From assembly GCA_964588695.1 (NCBI GenBank), contig CAZPQK010000012.1, positions 1-64,000 on the forward strand: 64,000 nt of DNA, given 5' to 3'. The position numbers and the translations under genes are program-made. This DNA comes from CAZPQK01 sp964588695 (GTDB lineage: Bacteria; Krumholzibacteriota; Krumholzibacteriia; WVZY01; JAKEHA01). A model generated the notes under the pieces. The model searched no databases and was not told where the DNA came from. It saw only the letters and a list, made by a program, of their open reading frames with translations. Position 1 is the stretch's first letter. The number at the start of each line of letters is the position of its first letter. Shown in pieces: positions 1 to 8,900 of the stretch.

Positions 1-160
1 CGCCAGGAGCGTGCTAACGTCAAGATAAGCCACCAGGAGGGAAGTGGCGAGCAGTTGTTCTAGCCGGAGATAGATTTTGATGACCAGGTTGGGGAGCCAT
101 CATCGTATCGGTCCGTACAGCGCGGGGTTGGAGGAGTCCGTTTAGCACGGGCTTTTTTTT
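1..160 (+). ncRNA. Structured leader RNA, copy 1 (5' end cut by window edge)
   Basis: The first 67 bases match bases of the copies at 3289 and 11620 almost exactly (one difference from the 3289 copy). The 3' half has diverged but keeps the same order of landmarks: TGGGGAG, CGTATC, a small CCG/CGG hairpin, then a terminator-like hairpin (GTCCGT at 136-141 with ACGGGC at 147-152) and eight T at 153-160. The T-run ends 47 bases before the start codon at 208. The 5' strand of the closing stem lies outside the window, so that pairing cannot be tested here. It is probably the leader of the 208-3260 operon; a free-standing small RNA is the alternative. Confidence 0.55.
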
Positions 161-207
161 GTGCCCAAAGGTCAGATTCGTTCAAGCCATCCCATGGAGG
201 ATCCACT

Positions 208-723
208 ATGGCAAGTCGACGATGCACGAATCGGCTGAGCAGCTGGTTTGCTTTTCTACTCTTGTTTGTTGCCGGTATACCTGGCGGCGCGACCACGGTT
301 GTGCAACTCAACGACTACGAACTGGTTCGACATTCCGAAAACGTTGTTTATGCGACCGTGTCGTCCAACACGTCGCGATGGAATGACGATAAAACGATAA
401 TCGTCACCGACGTTTCCTTCACCGTCAAACAAACGCTCAAGGGAAACGCCGCCCAAGGTCAACTTGACCTCACGATTTTTGGCGGCCAGGCCGACGGCTT
501 GATTGCGAGCGTCGTTGGCGCGCCCAAATTTCGGGTTGGCGAAGACGTTGTGCTGTTCATTAACCGCAGTGCCGGAGAGTACTGGCCACTAGTGGGACTT
601 TCGCAGGGTAAGGTGGTTGTAACCGATGACGGACACGGCCGTTTGGACGAACGGACCGAGCGCCGAGAGGATTATCTGCAGACAATCAAACAAATTGTTG
701 AGAGCCAGCGGGAGGGAAGGTAA
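208..723 (+). CDS. Secreted protein of unknown function, upstream of metalloprotease
   Basis: A 171-residue protein with a basic N-terminus and a hydrophobic stretch at about residues 12-28 that fits a Sec signal peptide. The mature part is a beta-rich domain: a 'vvyatV' strand, a 'VsFTVKQTLKG' strand, and an 'F.vGEDVVLFIN' strand. The same pattern (V.G.V…LKG…GE.V.L) appears in the protein at 21674-23116, so the two may share a domain; I know no function for it. The start ATG at 208 has a GGAGG-type ribosome-binding site at about 195-200. The stop codon overlaps the start of the metalloprotease gene (TAATG), which means translational coupling. A partner or accessory role for the protease is inference. 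Confidence 0.75.
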   Translation: MASRRCTNRLSSWFAFLLLFVAGIPGGATTVVQLNDYELVRHSENVVYATVSSNTSRWNDDKTIIVTDVSFTVKQTLKGNAAQGQLDLTIFGGQADGLIASVVGAPKFRVGEDVVLFINRSAGEYWPLVGLSQGKVVVTDDGHGRLDERTERREDYLQTIKQIVESQREGR

Positions 724-3260
724 TGCGCACGATCGCACTGGTCGGCATTGTATTGTTCTTCGCCACATTGCTGGTCGGGCCCAGTTCTGCTCAGCCTTAC
801 TTTCGCCTGATTGCTGACGGAAAAACGGGTGACCGCGTGGCCCCGCACGAAAAACCTCCCTTTGCCCATTGGGATTTACGCGAACTTCCGTCTTGTTTCC
901 TGCCGTGGGCGTTGGGCACCGCGCCGGTCCCCGATCTTGACGGCAACGGTTTTGCCGACAGCGAAACTGATAGGATCGTTGCGGCAGATCTAGTGGAACT
1001 CGCTGCGAACAATTGGTCGAACATATCGCAACTGAAGTTCGCCGAGGTCGATGGTACCGGCGTCCCCGGGAACGTTCTCGCCATTGACAATCACAACACA
1101 ATTGGTTTTGGTGCGACGGGTGTGGGCGTACTAGGCGTCACGTACCTTTGTACGGACGCCGTGTCTGGACGGATCCTGGAAGCCGACATTATTTTTGACA
1201 CCAATACGCAATGGGTTAACGTTCCAGGCGGCGCCGCGCTTGTGTCCGATGTAGATTTTCCACCGCTAGGCGACTTTCCTGGTCCCGGTGATTTGGATTG
1301 GAACAACAACGCCGCGTTCGACAAAGAAGTCGATTTTTCGACGGTCGCTATTCATGAGCTCGGTCATTTTGTTGGTTTACATCATACCGAGCCATTGGGG
1401 GCGGCGAACAACGCACTAGGCGTCCCCGTGATGAACGAGGTGTGGGCCGAAGGTTTCGGCCCGTTGGCGGGTGGATGGGCCAATAGCACTCTCGACGTTG
1501 TGGACAGTGTTGGCGTCGAGTTTTTGTATAGCCCCGATCTGGGCGATGCCCCTGATCCATTCGCCGGGCGAAACAAGTACCCCACCGTGGTTCGTGAAGA
1601 CGAAAGTGGGCGTGTTCTAACCGGGATCCAACTGGACGCACCCCTTGATGGTGCTGAACATATCTTCGGCATTGCTCCACGGCGCCCCTCACGAAACTGG
1701 ACTTACGAGTGGCTCGGTGACCCGAACTCGACCGACAACGTCGACGCCGAATGCGATCCCAATCTGGTAGACCAGGACGAGTTCGACGACGGCATTACGT
1801 TCGCGCCAAATCCGATTGTGTGGGGACGTCACGTTGCAGTGACCAGCTATATTCGTTTCGCCAATGACAATTCCGGCGCGGGACATGACTACGTCGTCGA
1901 TCCAATGTTCTATACGCTGTGGGGAGATTTCAATCAGAACGGCGAGTGGGAAACGGACGAGCGAATAATTCAGGTGGAGGCGTTTCCCGAACCGCTGGCG
2001 GGTGCAAACACGAGCGCGTCAATAGCCGTTGTTGCCGGTACGGTGGTGCCCGAACCCCAGAACCCACACGTTGCGATGTGGTTTCGCGGCCGACTGGATT
2101 GGGGCGAAAACCTCGGCGCGCGAGCGAACATTGACGGGTCGTTGAACCAGTCAGCAGGTGCGGCACAGTTTGGCGAAGTCGAAGACTATCCGTTCTATTG
2201 CCGTCCCTATTGGGTCCAATTGTGGGTGTGTAATTCTACGCCTGTCCTCCCCGAGGGCATCGACTTAGTACTCGCAGGCGACGTGTCCGGCGAACCGTTC
2301 GATCAAGTAGGCGCCACGGTTGATGCTTTCGACTGTGTGATTAGCGCTTCACCCCCTGCCACACCCTACTTCGACCCAATAAATGACGAGACGGTGCTTC
2401 CACTCGACGGAAGTGGCCCAATACAGCTTCCAGTTGTGGGTTCTGGGGAGTATTACCACTCAGGTTACGCGCTGTTGGCGCCAGAGAAGTATACGACGTT
2501 GCTGCGTGCGTCCTGGGCGGGTGCCGAGGTTGATTCTTCCGTGGACTCCAGTATTCCAATCGCGAATATCGCTTACCAAGATATGGGCGACCGGATGCGG
2601 GTGTTCGTCGGCTGCGTACCTGAGTTTGCGGGCGGGGGTTTTGACGGCGTACTGGATTCGTTAACGGGTGACTGGTCCAGCAATCAAACGGTCTCGGTTG
2701 CGTATCGCGTTTCAACTACGCTGGTGCCGTTGGCATCAATGTCGGTCTGTGATACGGGGTATAACGTCCTGCCGCGTACCGAAGTTGGCTTCGGCGATAT
2801 CGACCCCGCGACGCCGTTCGTGTTCGATCTGATTTACGGCGTTGATATTGATTTGGGCGAGAGCTTATTGCTTGAGATCACGAATTCGTGGACCACGAAT
2901 ATCAACTTCTCCTATCAGTACGCACAGTTTCCAAGCGTTGGCGTTGCGGTTGGTACGCCGGAGCAGCCGACGCCGACGAATCCCAACATCTGGGTTCGCA
3001 ATTTCCCGAATCCGTTCAATCCACAAACGACAATTCGGTTTAGCTTGCCGTTTCGGGAGGAAGTCTCTTTGGTCATTTTTGATGTAAAGGGAAGACTGGT
3101 GCGCCGATTGATTGCGCCAGAACGCCGGGATGCGGGGCTGTACAACGAAGTCTGGAACGGAACCGACGATGCCGGCCAGCGCGTTGGCTCGGGCGTTTAT
3201 TTTTACCGCTTACAAGTTGGCGCGGACGTTTTCGGAGATAAGGCTGTGTTGCTGAAGTAG
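723..3260 (+). CDS. Secreted matrixin-like zinc metalloprotease with C-terminal sorting domain
   Basis: 845 residues. A signal peptide occupies about residues 1-23. The catalytic domain carries the motif HELGHFVGLHH at residues 211-221 (H211, H215 and H221 as zinc ligands, E212 as base), which is the extended metzincin/matrixin signature. A region rich in Asp follows (about 265-470, resembling GEVED-type or calcium-binding beta domains). The last ~85 residues form a FlgD-Ig-like or type A sorting domain with NPFNP near its start and GVYFYRL near its end, as in three other surface proteins of the window. It is expected to be exported and either released or anchored at the cell surface, where it would cleave proteins. 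It is coupled to the preceding small secreted gene by a one-base stop/start overlap, with the leader RNA copy 1 upstream. The family call is firm; the substrate is unknown. Confidence 0.85.
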   Translation: MRTIALVGIVLFFATLLVGPSSAQPYFRLIADGKTGDRVAPHEKPPFAHWDLRELPSCFLPWALGTAPVPDLDGNGFADSETDRIVAADLVELAANNWSNISQLKFAEVDGTGVPGNVLAIDNHNTIGFGATGVGVLGVTYLCTDAVSGRILEADIIFDTNTQWVNVPGGAALVSDVDFPPLGDFPGPGDLDWNNNAAFDKEVDFSTVAIHELGHFVGLHHTEPLGAANNALGVPVMNEVWAEGFGPLAGGWANSTLDVVDSVGVEFLYSPDLGDAPDPFAGRNKYPTVVREDESGRVLTGIQLDAPLDGAEHIFGIAPRRPSRNWTYEWLGDPNSTDNVDAECDPNLVDQDEFDDGITFAPNPIVWGRHVAVTSYIRFANDNSGAGHDYVVDPMFYTLWGDFNQNGEWETDERIIQVEAFPEPLAGANTSASIAVVAGTVVPEPQNPHVAMWFRGRLDWGENLGARANIDGSLNQSAGAAQFGEVEDYPFYCRPYWVQLWVCNSTPVLPEGIDLVLAGDVSGEPFDQVGATVDAFDCVISASPPATPYFDPINDETVLPLDGSGPIQLPVVGSGEYYHSGYALLAPEKYTTLLRASWAGAEVDSSVDSSIPIANIAYQDMGDRMRVFVGCVPEFAGGGFDGVLDSLTGDWSSNQTVSVAYRVSTTLVPLASMSVCDTGYNVLPRTEVGFGDIDPATPFVFDLIYGVDIDLGESLLLEITNSWTTNINFSYQYAQFPSVGVAVGTPEQPTPTNPNIWVRNFPNPFNPQTTIRFSLPFREEVSLVIFDVKGRLVRRLIAPERRDAGLYNEVWNGTDDAGQRVGSGVYFYRLQVGADVFGDKAVLLK

Positions 3261-3288
3261 ACGATGGGCGATCTCCCCGAGGCCGACT

Positions 3289-3472
3289 GGGGTGTCAACG
3301 GGCTTGGCAGGCTCGCCAGGAGCGTGCTAACGTCAAGATAAGCCACCAGGAGGGAAGTGGCGAGCAGTAGTTCTAGCCGGAATATAACGAATTGATTGCG
3401 ATCTGGGGAGTCAGAGTTAGCGTATCCCGCAACGCGTCGGGGCCGTTGGGTCCTGCGCGAGCGGGCATTTTT
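3289..3472 (+). ncRNA. Structured leader RNA, copy 2
   Basis: This copy differs from the one at 11620 at about 8 of 190 positions. Visible pairings: CAACGG at 3296-3301 with CCGTTG at 3443-3448, closing the whole element; CTTGGC at 3303-3308 with GCCAGG at 3315-3320; GCTCGCC at 3311-3317 with GGCGAGC at 3359-3365, or in competition GCCAC with GTGGC around 3342-3361; CCCG/CGGG near 3426-3441. It ends in a hairpin with a GCGA loop (CCTGC 3452-3456, GCGGG 3461-3465) followed by T5 at 3468-3472. The ribosome-binding site of the next gene follows at once and its GTG start is at 3499, so an attenuator or riboswitch-like leader is the best reading. Confidence 0.6.
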
Positions 3473-3498
3473 GTGGGGAGTGCTGGGGGGAATGTGAC

Positions 3499-4434
3499 GT
3501 GGAACTAGTCAAACCAGCGGAGATCGCCGGCAAGATCATTACACTCGCAAACGAGGCGCAACTCGATCTTACGATTGTCAGCCCCTACGCCGACGTTTCG
3601 CGCTGGCCCAAGATGGAGGGAGCGCTGCGGCGCGCATTGGAACGCGGCGTTCCGATCACTTTCTTCGCTCGGGCGGACGCGGAACACCCGTCGATCCGGG
3701 CTTTGGGGATTATCCCGATCTTGATTCCAATGTTGCACGCAAAGCTGTACATGAACGAATCTGCTGCGGTGGTTAGCTCCATGAATTTAGTGCGAGCGTC
3801 AGATGAGCGATCCATTGACATCGGATACTATACCGACGACCGGCTACGACTTGGGGAACTCCGCCGGTTCATCAGCACCTACTTGGGTGTAACCAGTTCG
3901 CCCACAAGTGAACTGGCGTTTGTTGACTACTACCGACGTATGAGCGTTGACCTTCGGTCGCTGTCGAGGACGCGTTTCATTGCCAATACTGACGGCCGAA
4001 ACTTTATTTCCGACTGCGGGTTGGTTAACGAAGACGGCCAGAAGACCGGAGAGTGGTTGTATTTTCATCCAACTGGCTTGATTGCGCGCCGAGAGCGGTG
4101 GAATGAGGGTGTACGTGAGCAGTGGGACGACGTCAGATTTGGGTCCGGGATATCGTCGTACGATATCATTCTCAGCCTTTCGAATTTCGTCCGCGGCCTC
4201 TATGGAGTGGACACCTCAGAACTGTTTTTCCAGAATGAGGTAGGCGCGTATGTTGGTGGTGACCGCCAAAAGCTATACGACCATATCAACGAAGTACTCG
4301 GCATGCGAATTCAGGTGACCGACCACCTTCGTTTTGAAGATTTGGCAAATGAAATAAAGTGGCGTTGCCGCGGGAACCACGGACCTTGTCCGGACGTACT
4401 CACGCTTCGCAACCGAGGGCAATTTGGGTTTTGA
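3499..4434 (+). CDS. PLD-fold (HKD) protein with unknown C-terminal domain
   Basis: 311 residues, no signal peptide. Residues ~15-130 form a phospholipase-D-like domain with one HxK motif (H80, K82) followed by the S/N part at about 93-96 (SSMN), as in PLDc_2 nucleases and PLD-like effector proteins. Such proteins usually work as dimers when they hold a single HKD motif. Residues ~165-311 are not recognised; the end contains two Cys (WRCRG…PCPD). The start is GTG at 3499, with a G-rich ribosome-binding site (GGGGGG, 3485-3490) just after the leader RNA terminator. A PD-(D/E)XK protein gene follows 65 bases downstream on the same strand, and a large helicase-nuclease gene faces them, so a defence role is likely but inferred. 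The enzymatic substrate (DNA, RNA or lipid) cannot be told. Confidence 0.7.
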   Translation: MELVKPAEIAGKIITLANEAQLDLTIVSPYADVSRWPKMEGALRRALERGVPITFFARADAEHPSIRALGIIPILIPMLHAKLYMNESAAVVSSMNLVRASDERSIDIGYYTDDRLRLGELRRFISTYLGVTSSPTSELAFVDYYRRMSVDLRSLSRTRFIANTDGRNFISDCGLVNEDGQKTGEWLYFHPTGLIARRERWNEGVREQWDDVRFGSGISSYDIILSLSNFVRGLYGVDTSELFFQNEVGAYVGGDRQKLYDHINEVLGMRIQVTDHLRFEDLANEIKWRCRGNHGPCPDVLTLRNRGQFGF

Positions 4435-4499
4435 GGTGTCTAACGCGATAGGACTTTTGTGTTCGGCCGGGATTTTGAACCTATTCCCAGGGGGGATTC

Positions 4500-5903
4500 G
4501 TGAACTACATCGAACAGAACAAGAAAGAAAGCAAGCGCGCGCGGTTGTTTCCCAGTGTCCGGATAGCAGCGGGGGCCGAAGCTGAACAACGCGCCACTGC
4601 GGCGTTGTTAGCAGTTGCGACTGCGGTGTCAGAGTTCGGCAAGTGGATCGCGAAAGAATGTGGTGGCATAAGTGCCGTACCAGATTGTTACACCGAAGTG
4701 TCTTTTCCACTGGCAACTAGACGAGACCCAGTCCAGCCGGACGGCATGCTGGTCGCGAAGAGAGGGAAGAAGGAGTGGGTTGCGCTTCTCGAAGTTAAAA
4801 CCGGGGACAGCAAATTGGAGAAGAAGCAAATCGACGATTATATGTCGTTGGCGAGAGAGCACGGGTGCCACACCGTGATCACGGTGAGTAACGAGGTTGT
4901 GTCGTCGACCGGCGATCATCCTGTTAGCGTTGACGGACGGCGTCTTCGAAGTGTGCCGCTCAAGCACTTATCATGGGATAAGCTAATGGCGAAAGCCAGA
5001 ACCCTGAGTTCAAAAGCTGAGGTTTCGGATCCCGATCAGGCGTGGATCTTGAACGAATGGATCAAATACGTCCGGGACCCTCGTTCCAAAATCATGATTG
5101 AGCCTACGCTCGGCCGGGATTGGAACGACGTTGTTGGCGCCGCGCGGAGCGGTGCATTGTCGGCAACCCGGAAGAAGCTGGAGGCGGTCGCACAGTACTG
5201 GGATGACTATTTGCGCAGGGCAGCGTTTGAGCTGCAGGCGGAACTTGGTGTGAAAGTTGAGCCGAGAGTATCTACTAAGGAAAAGGCAGACTACCGAATT
5301 CGTCTGGAGAAGCTTTGCGAAAAAGCGTTAAAAACAAGCTATCTCTCTGGCGCGCTAAACATTCCGCACACGGCAGGGGACCTCGATGTCGATGTCGACC
5401 TCAGGTCGAAGCAGACTAGATTTTCTATTGAGATAGCACCGCCGAATACCGGAACCCAGAAAGTGCGCACACGCGGTATCGTAAAGCAACTTAAGAAGCT
5501 AGAGGCAGCACCACCGGAACTGGAGATTGAAATTCCATGGAAGAAAGGGCTGACGACTATCGCTAAGCTCCGCGAGTTAGACATCGATTGGGAGCGCGCA
5601 CTACTGGTGGCCAACTCGGAGCCAGTTCCAAAAGATTTGAATCCGAAAAAGTTTGTACTTCGTTGGATTCGCCCATTTCGGAAAGGGCGAAAGTCCAGTG
5701 ACGTGCTTGCTGGAATATCTGACGATTTGAAATCATTTTACCGCGACGTAGTAGAGCAAATCGAACCATACCGCCCGCCCGTCCCGAAGCTTCCAAAAGT
5801 TTCTAGTTCTGAGAACAATGATCTTCCAGACTCAGAGAATCAGGCGAAGGAAACCGTTCCGGCTGCTGATGGGGACCCCGATGAGAGCACGTCTCCGGTC
5901 TAG
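4500..5903 (+). CDS. PD-(D/E)XK nuclease-like protein
   Basis: 467 residues, soluble. Near the N-terminus are D81 (PDGMLV), then E98-V-K100 (ALLEVKTG) and a downstream Q-x-x-D-Y helix. This is the usual arrangement of a PD-(D/E)XK restriction-endonuclease-like core, so it probably cuts nucleic acid. The central part (about 180-300) is helical with many charged residues. The C-terminal part (about 300-430) is not recognised, and the last ~40 residues are acidic and probably disordered. The start is GTG at 4500 with a GGGGGA site at 4490-4496. It lies 65 bases after the PLD-fold gene, likely in the same transcript, and converges on the helicase gene at 5952. Together the two may form a two-nuclease module, but I cannot name a known system. 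Confidence 0.6.
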   Translation: MNYIEQNKKESKRARLFPSVRIAAGAEAEQRATAALLAVATAVSEFGKWIAKECGGISAVPDCYTEVSFPLATRRDPVQPDGMLVAKRGKKEWVALLEVKTGDSKLEKKQIDDYMSLAREHGCHTVITVSNEVVSSTGDHPVSVDGRRLRSVPLKHLSWDKLMAKARTLSSKAEVSDPDQAWILNEWIKYVRDPRSKIMIEPTLGRDWNDVVGAARSGALSATRKKLEAVAQYWDDYLRRAAFELQAELGVKVEPRVSTKEKADYRIRLEKLCEKALKTSYLSGALNIPHTAGDLDVDVDLRSKQTRFSIEIAPPNTGTQKVRTRGIVKQLKKLEAAPPELEIEIPWKKGLTTIAKLRELDIDWERALLVANSEPVPKDLNPKKFVLRWIRPFRKGRKSSDVLAGISDDLKSFYRDVVEQIEPYRPPVPKLPKVSSSENNDLPDSENQAKETVPAADGDPDESTSPV

Positions 5904-5951
5904 CGCTGGCGAATGATGTACCTCTCGGGGCATGTGCGGAGCTTGGATCGC

Positions 5952-8900
5952 TTAGGGTAGCGAGAACCGTTCTTGGGCGTCGATTACAAGGTGTCCTTGC
6001 CGAGCATTCGTTTCCAGTGTTTCGAGAATTCGGGCAACGATACCACTTGTTACCCGACCAACGCCGATCAACTTGGCGGTTTGTTTCGCAAGCTCTTCGG
6101 CCGGTGTCGCGCGCTGGCGCCCCAGTATGTGTCGCGCAGCAGAAATCAACTCTTCATCGCTGACCGTCTCTAGTCGAACATTCCAGTTGCGCCAGCGAGG
6201 CACGATTTCACCCGAATCTCTGGTAAAGAGAAATGGTTTTCGGCGTTCGAGGAGTCCGTTTCGGCCTGCGTACGCGACAGCTTGTTCGACGGTTTCAGAT
6301 ATGCGAGATCCCGTTCGCTTCAATCCTGCGAAAGCTCTGACACGAGTGGCTACCTCTTCCTCATGTATTGGGGCTTCGGTGTGAACAATATCAATTACGA
6401 GGGGAATGAGGGCCTTGACGTCATTGTTTTGTAGCGCTATAGCAACGTCGATGTCGGTGTGAGCTAGAGTCTCGTATGTTGCAATGCCGTCAAGGATGTC
6501 GACGGGTTGCGCTTGGGCAATATCGATGCGCTGTACGTCCGGGGGCATAACGGTCGCTGGGTCTTGACCTTTAGCGGCCGGTGATACGATTTGAGCGTGT
6601 GTTGGAACCGGTACGGAAGTTGGAGGCGCGGCCACGGAAGCGCTTGCTGCCCTTAATAAACTTTCTTTCGCTTCCGAGTTTCGCCGAAACCAATCAGAGG
6701 ACCATACACGGTAAATGTTCCACCCTAAGTCTCTGAGCACCCCTTCGCGAAGTCTGTCTCGCTCGCGCGCTGTTGCGGCCGAGTGATATTTGGCACCGTC
6801 GCATTCGATCCCAAGGCAATATCGCCCTGGATTACGCGGATCAACAATCGCGAGATCTACCCTGAATCCCGCGCAGCCGATTTGTTTACGTACCTCGAAC
6901 CCTTGCGCTGATAGGTATTCGTATACTGAGTCTTCAAATGGCGAGTCCGTGTCATTTGTCAGCGGTTGAGACACATCCAGGCGGCGGGTTTCCGCGTACT
7001 TTAAAAAGGTTTTTAGGGCGACAATACCTCGGCTTGAGGACACAGTAAGTTCTAGCTTGTCGGCACTGAAATTTGAGAATACGACGCACTTTCTTTTGGC
7101 GCGCGTTATCAAGACGTTGAGCCGGCGGTGACCGCCTTCTTGATTCAAGGGTCCAAAGTTTTGGCTGAAACGACCAACCCCGTCGACGCCGAATCCGATA
7201 CTTATGAAAATTGTATCCCGTTCATCACCCTGGATGGTCTCCAAATTCTTGACAAAAAAGTGGCCTTCTCGCTCGCGGCTAAAGTACAAATCAATATCCG
7301 GGTCTTGTCGGCGCAGCAATTCTACTTCTTCCTCGATCGCCCGTTGTTGTTTGCTGTTAAACGCACCCACACCTAGACTACGATGCGGTGTGTCGCGGTA
7401 ATGCTGCACGGCTGCCTCGGCTATCAACTTCGCTTCGGCACGATTAACGCCGCTACGGCCTCGGTCATAGGTGGTTTCGGGATGGTGGCGAAACTGAAGG
7501 CCGATGTTGGGTGAACTATCTTGCGCACACGGATAAACTAGTAATTTGTTGTCGTAAAACTCTTGGTTTGACACAGCGATCAGTGACTCATGCCTGCTTC
7601 GATAGTGCCAGCACAACTGTCGTTGCGGCAAGCGAATGCTCGAAAGAGTAAGTATGCTCTCTAAGTCCCCGAGTGATACGGTCTCTTCTTCGGTTTCGTC
7701 ACTCTCGACTTCATGATAGAAAAAGGAGGTAGGCGGTAGCTGTCGACTGTCTCCAAACACGACGACTTGCCGCCCACGCAACAGGGCGCCGAGCGCATCC
7801 TCTGGTCGTACTTGGCTTGCTTCGTCAAACAAAACGATGTCAAAGTTGAAGGATGTCGGATGAAGGTATTGAGCAATCGAGATGGGGCTCATCATGAAAC
7901 AAGGTTTGATATCCTGAACTAAGCTGCCGCAGAGCGAAAGCAACTTGCGAATGGGTTTGTGCCCGCGCTTTCGCTTAAACTCCCCTAAAAGAATTCCCGT
8001 TTCAGACTGTGGGGAAGCCCCATGGGCAATAGTCGGGCGGGAAGCTAGTAAGTGTGCGCGCAAGCGCTCGCTATTGAGCTTGATGATTGTTTCGTCGAGA
8101 CTGCGGAACTGGGTCAAACGAGCCCCGTGCTCTTCCGCGTGAAAGGATTGGAGCTCGGGACGTTCCCGATAGGCCACGCCGAGCATGCTCTCCACGAAAT
8201 TGAATTCGAAAATGTCCTTAACCTTGTCCGCCGAGTCTGCTTCTTTCTCAGCAACGCCAATCACCGCGGAAGCGCGCGTAGCGGCAAGTCGAGATTTTGT
8301 TTCGACGTATTTGGCGTAGGTCGCGAGGTTCGGTAACGATTCTTTCCAGGAACGGATTGTTTGGAGCAATCGAGCAAATGCAAGGTATTCTAGTTCACCT
8401 CCGAACGCGTGCCGAGTCGACAATCTCAATCGTTGCGCCAGCGAATCGAACTTAGCGCTGAAAAGGTCTACCCGCTGGCCGATATCCGTACTTGCTTGGG
8501 ATAGTTCGTACGACGAGTTAGTGGGGAATTGATCAACGAAATTCGGAGTGATTCGCTTTGCAGTGGCGCACTCGCGAACTGTTGCGACCCACTTAATGAA
8601 TGGTCCTAAGACCGTAGGGTCACTCGATGCGCCATTCCAAAGGTCTCCGAAGAGGGTCTGACCGATATTGCTGTTGCGATCAATTTCGTTCTCGAGTTCC
8701 AACCGTCTGCGTAGTTGGGTCAACGCGTCGAGGCGGATCGCTCGACTTGTCTTGCTGGTATCCTTCAGTGCGGAATTGAAAAAAGAGCGATCTCGCCAGA
8801 ACGTCGGTTTAATCACTCGCAGCGAATCGTTCTGAATCTGCATTGCTTGGTCCACCCGGTCTAGGGTCAGTGCGGCGACGGCGCTTCCAAAAAGGGAATT

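Noticed and set aside
589..1101. Minus-strand and alternative-frame open reading frames across the large genes
   Set aside because: They overlap well-supported genes, show no family sequence and have composition expected of antisense frames in GC-rich DNA.
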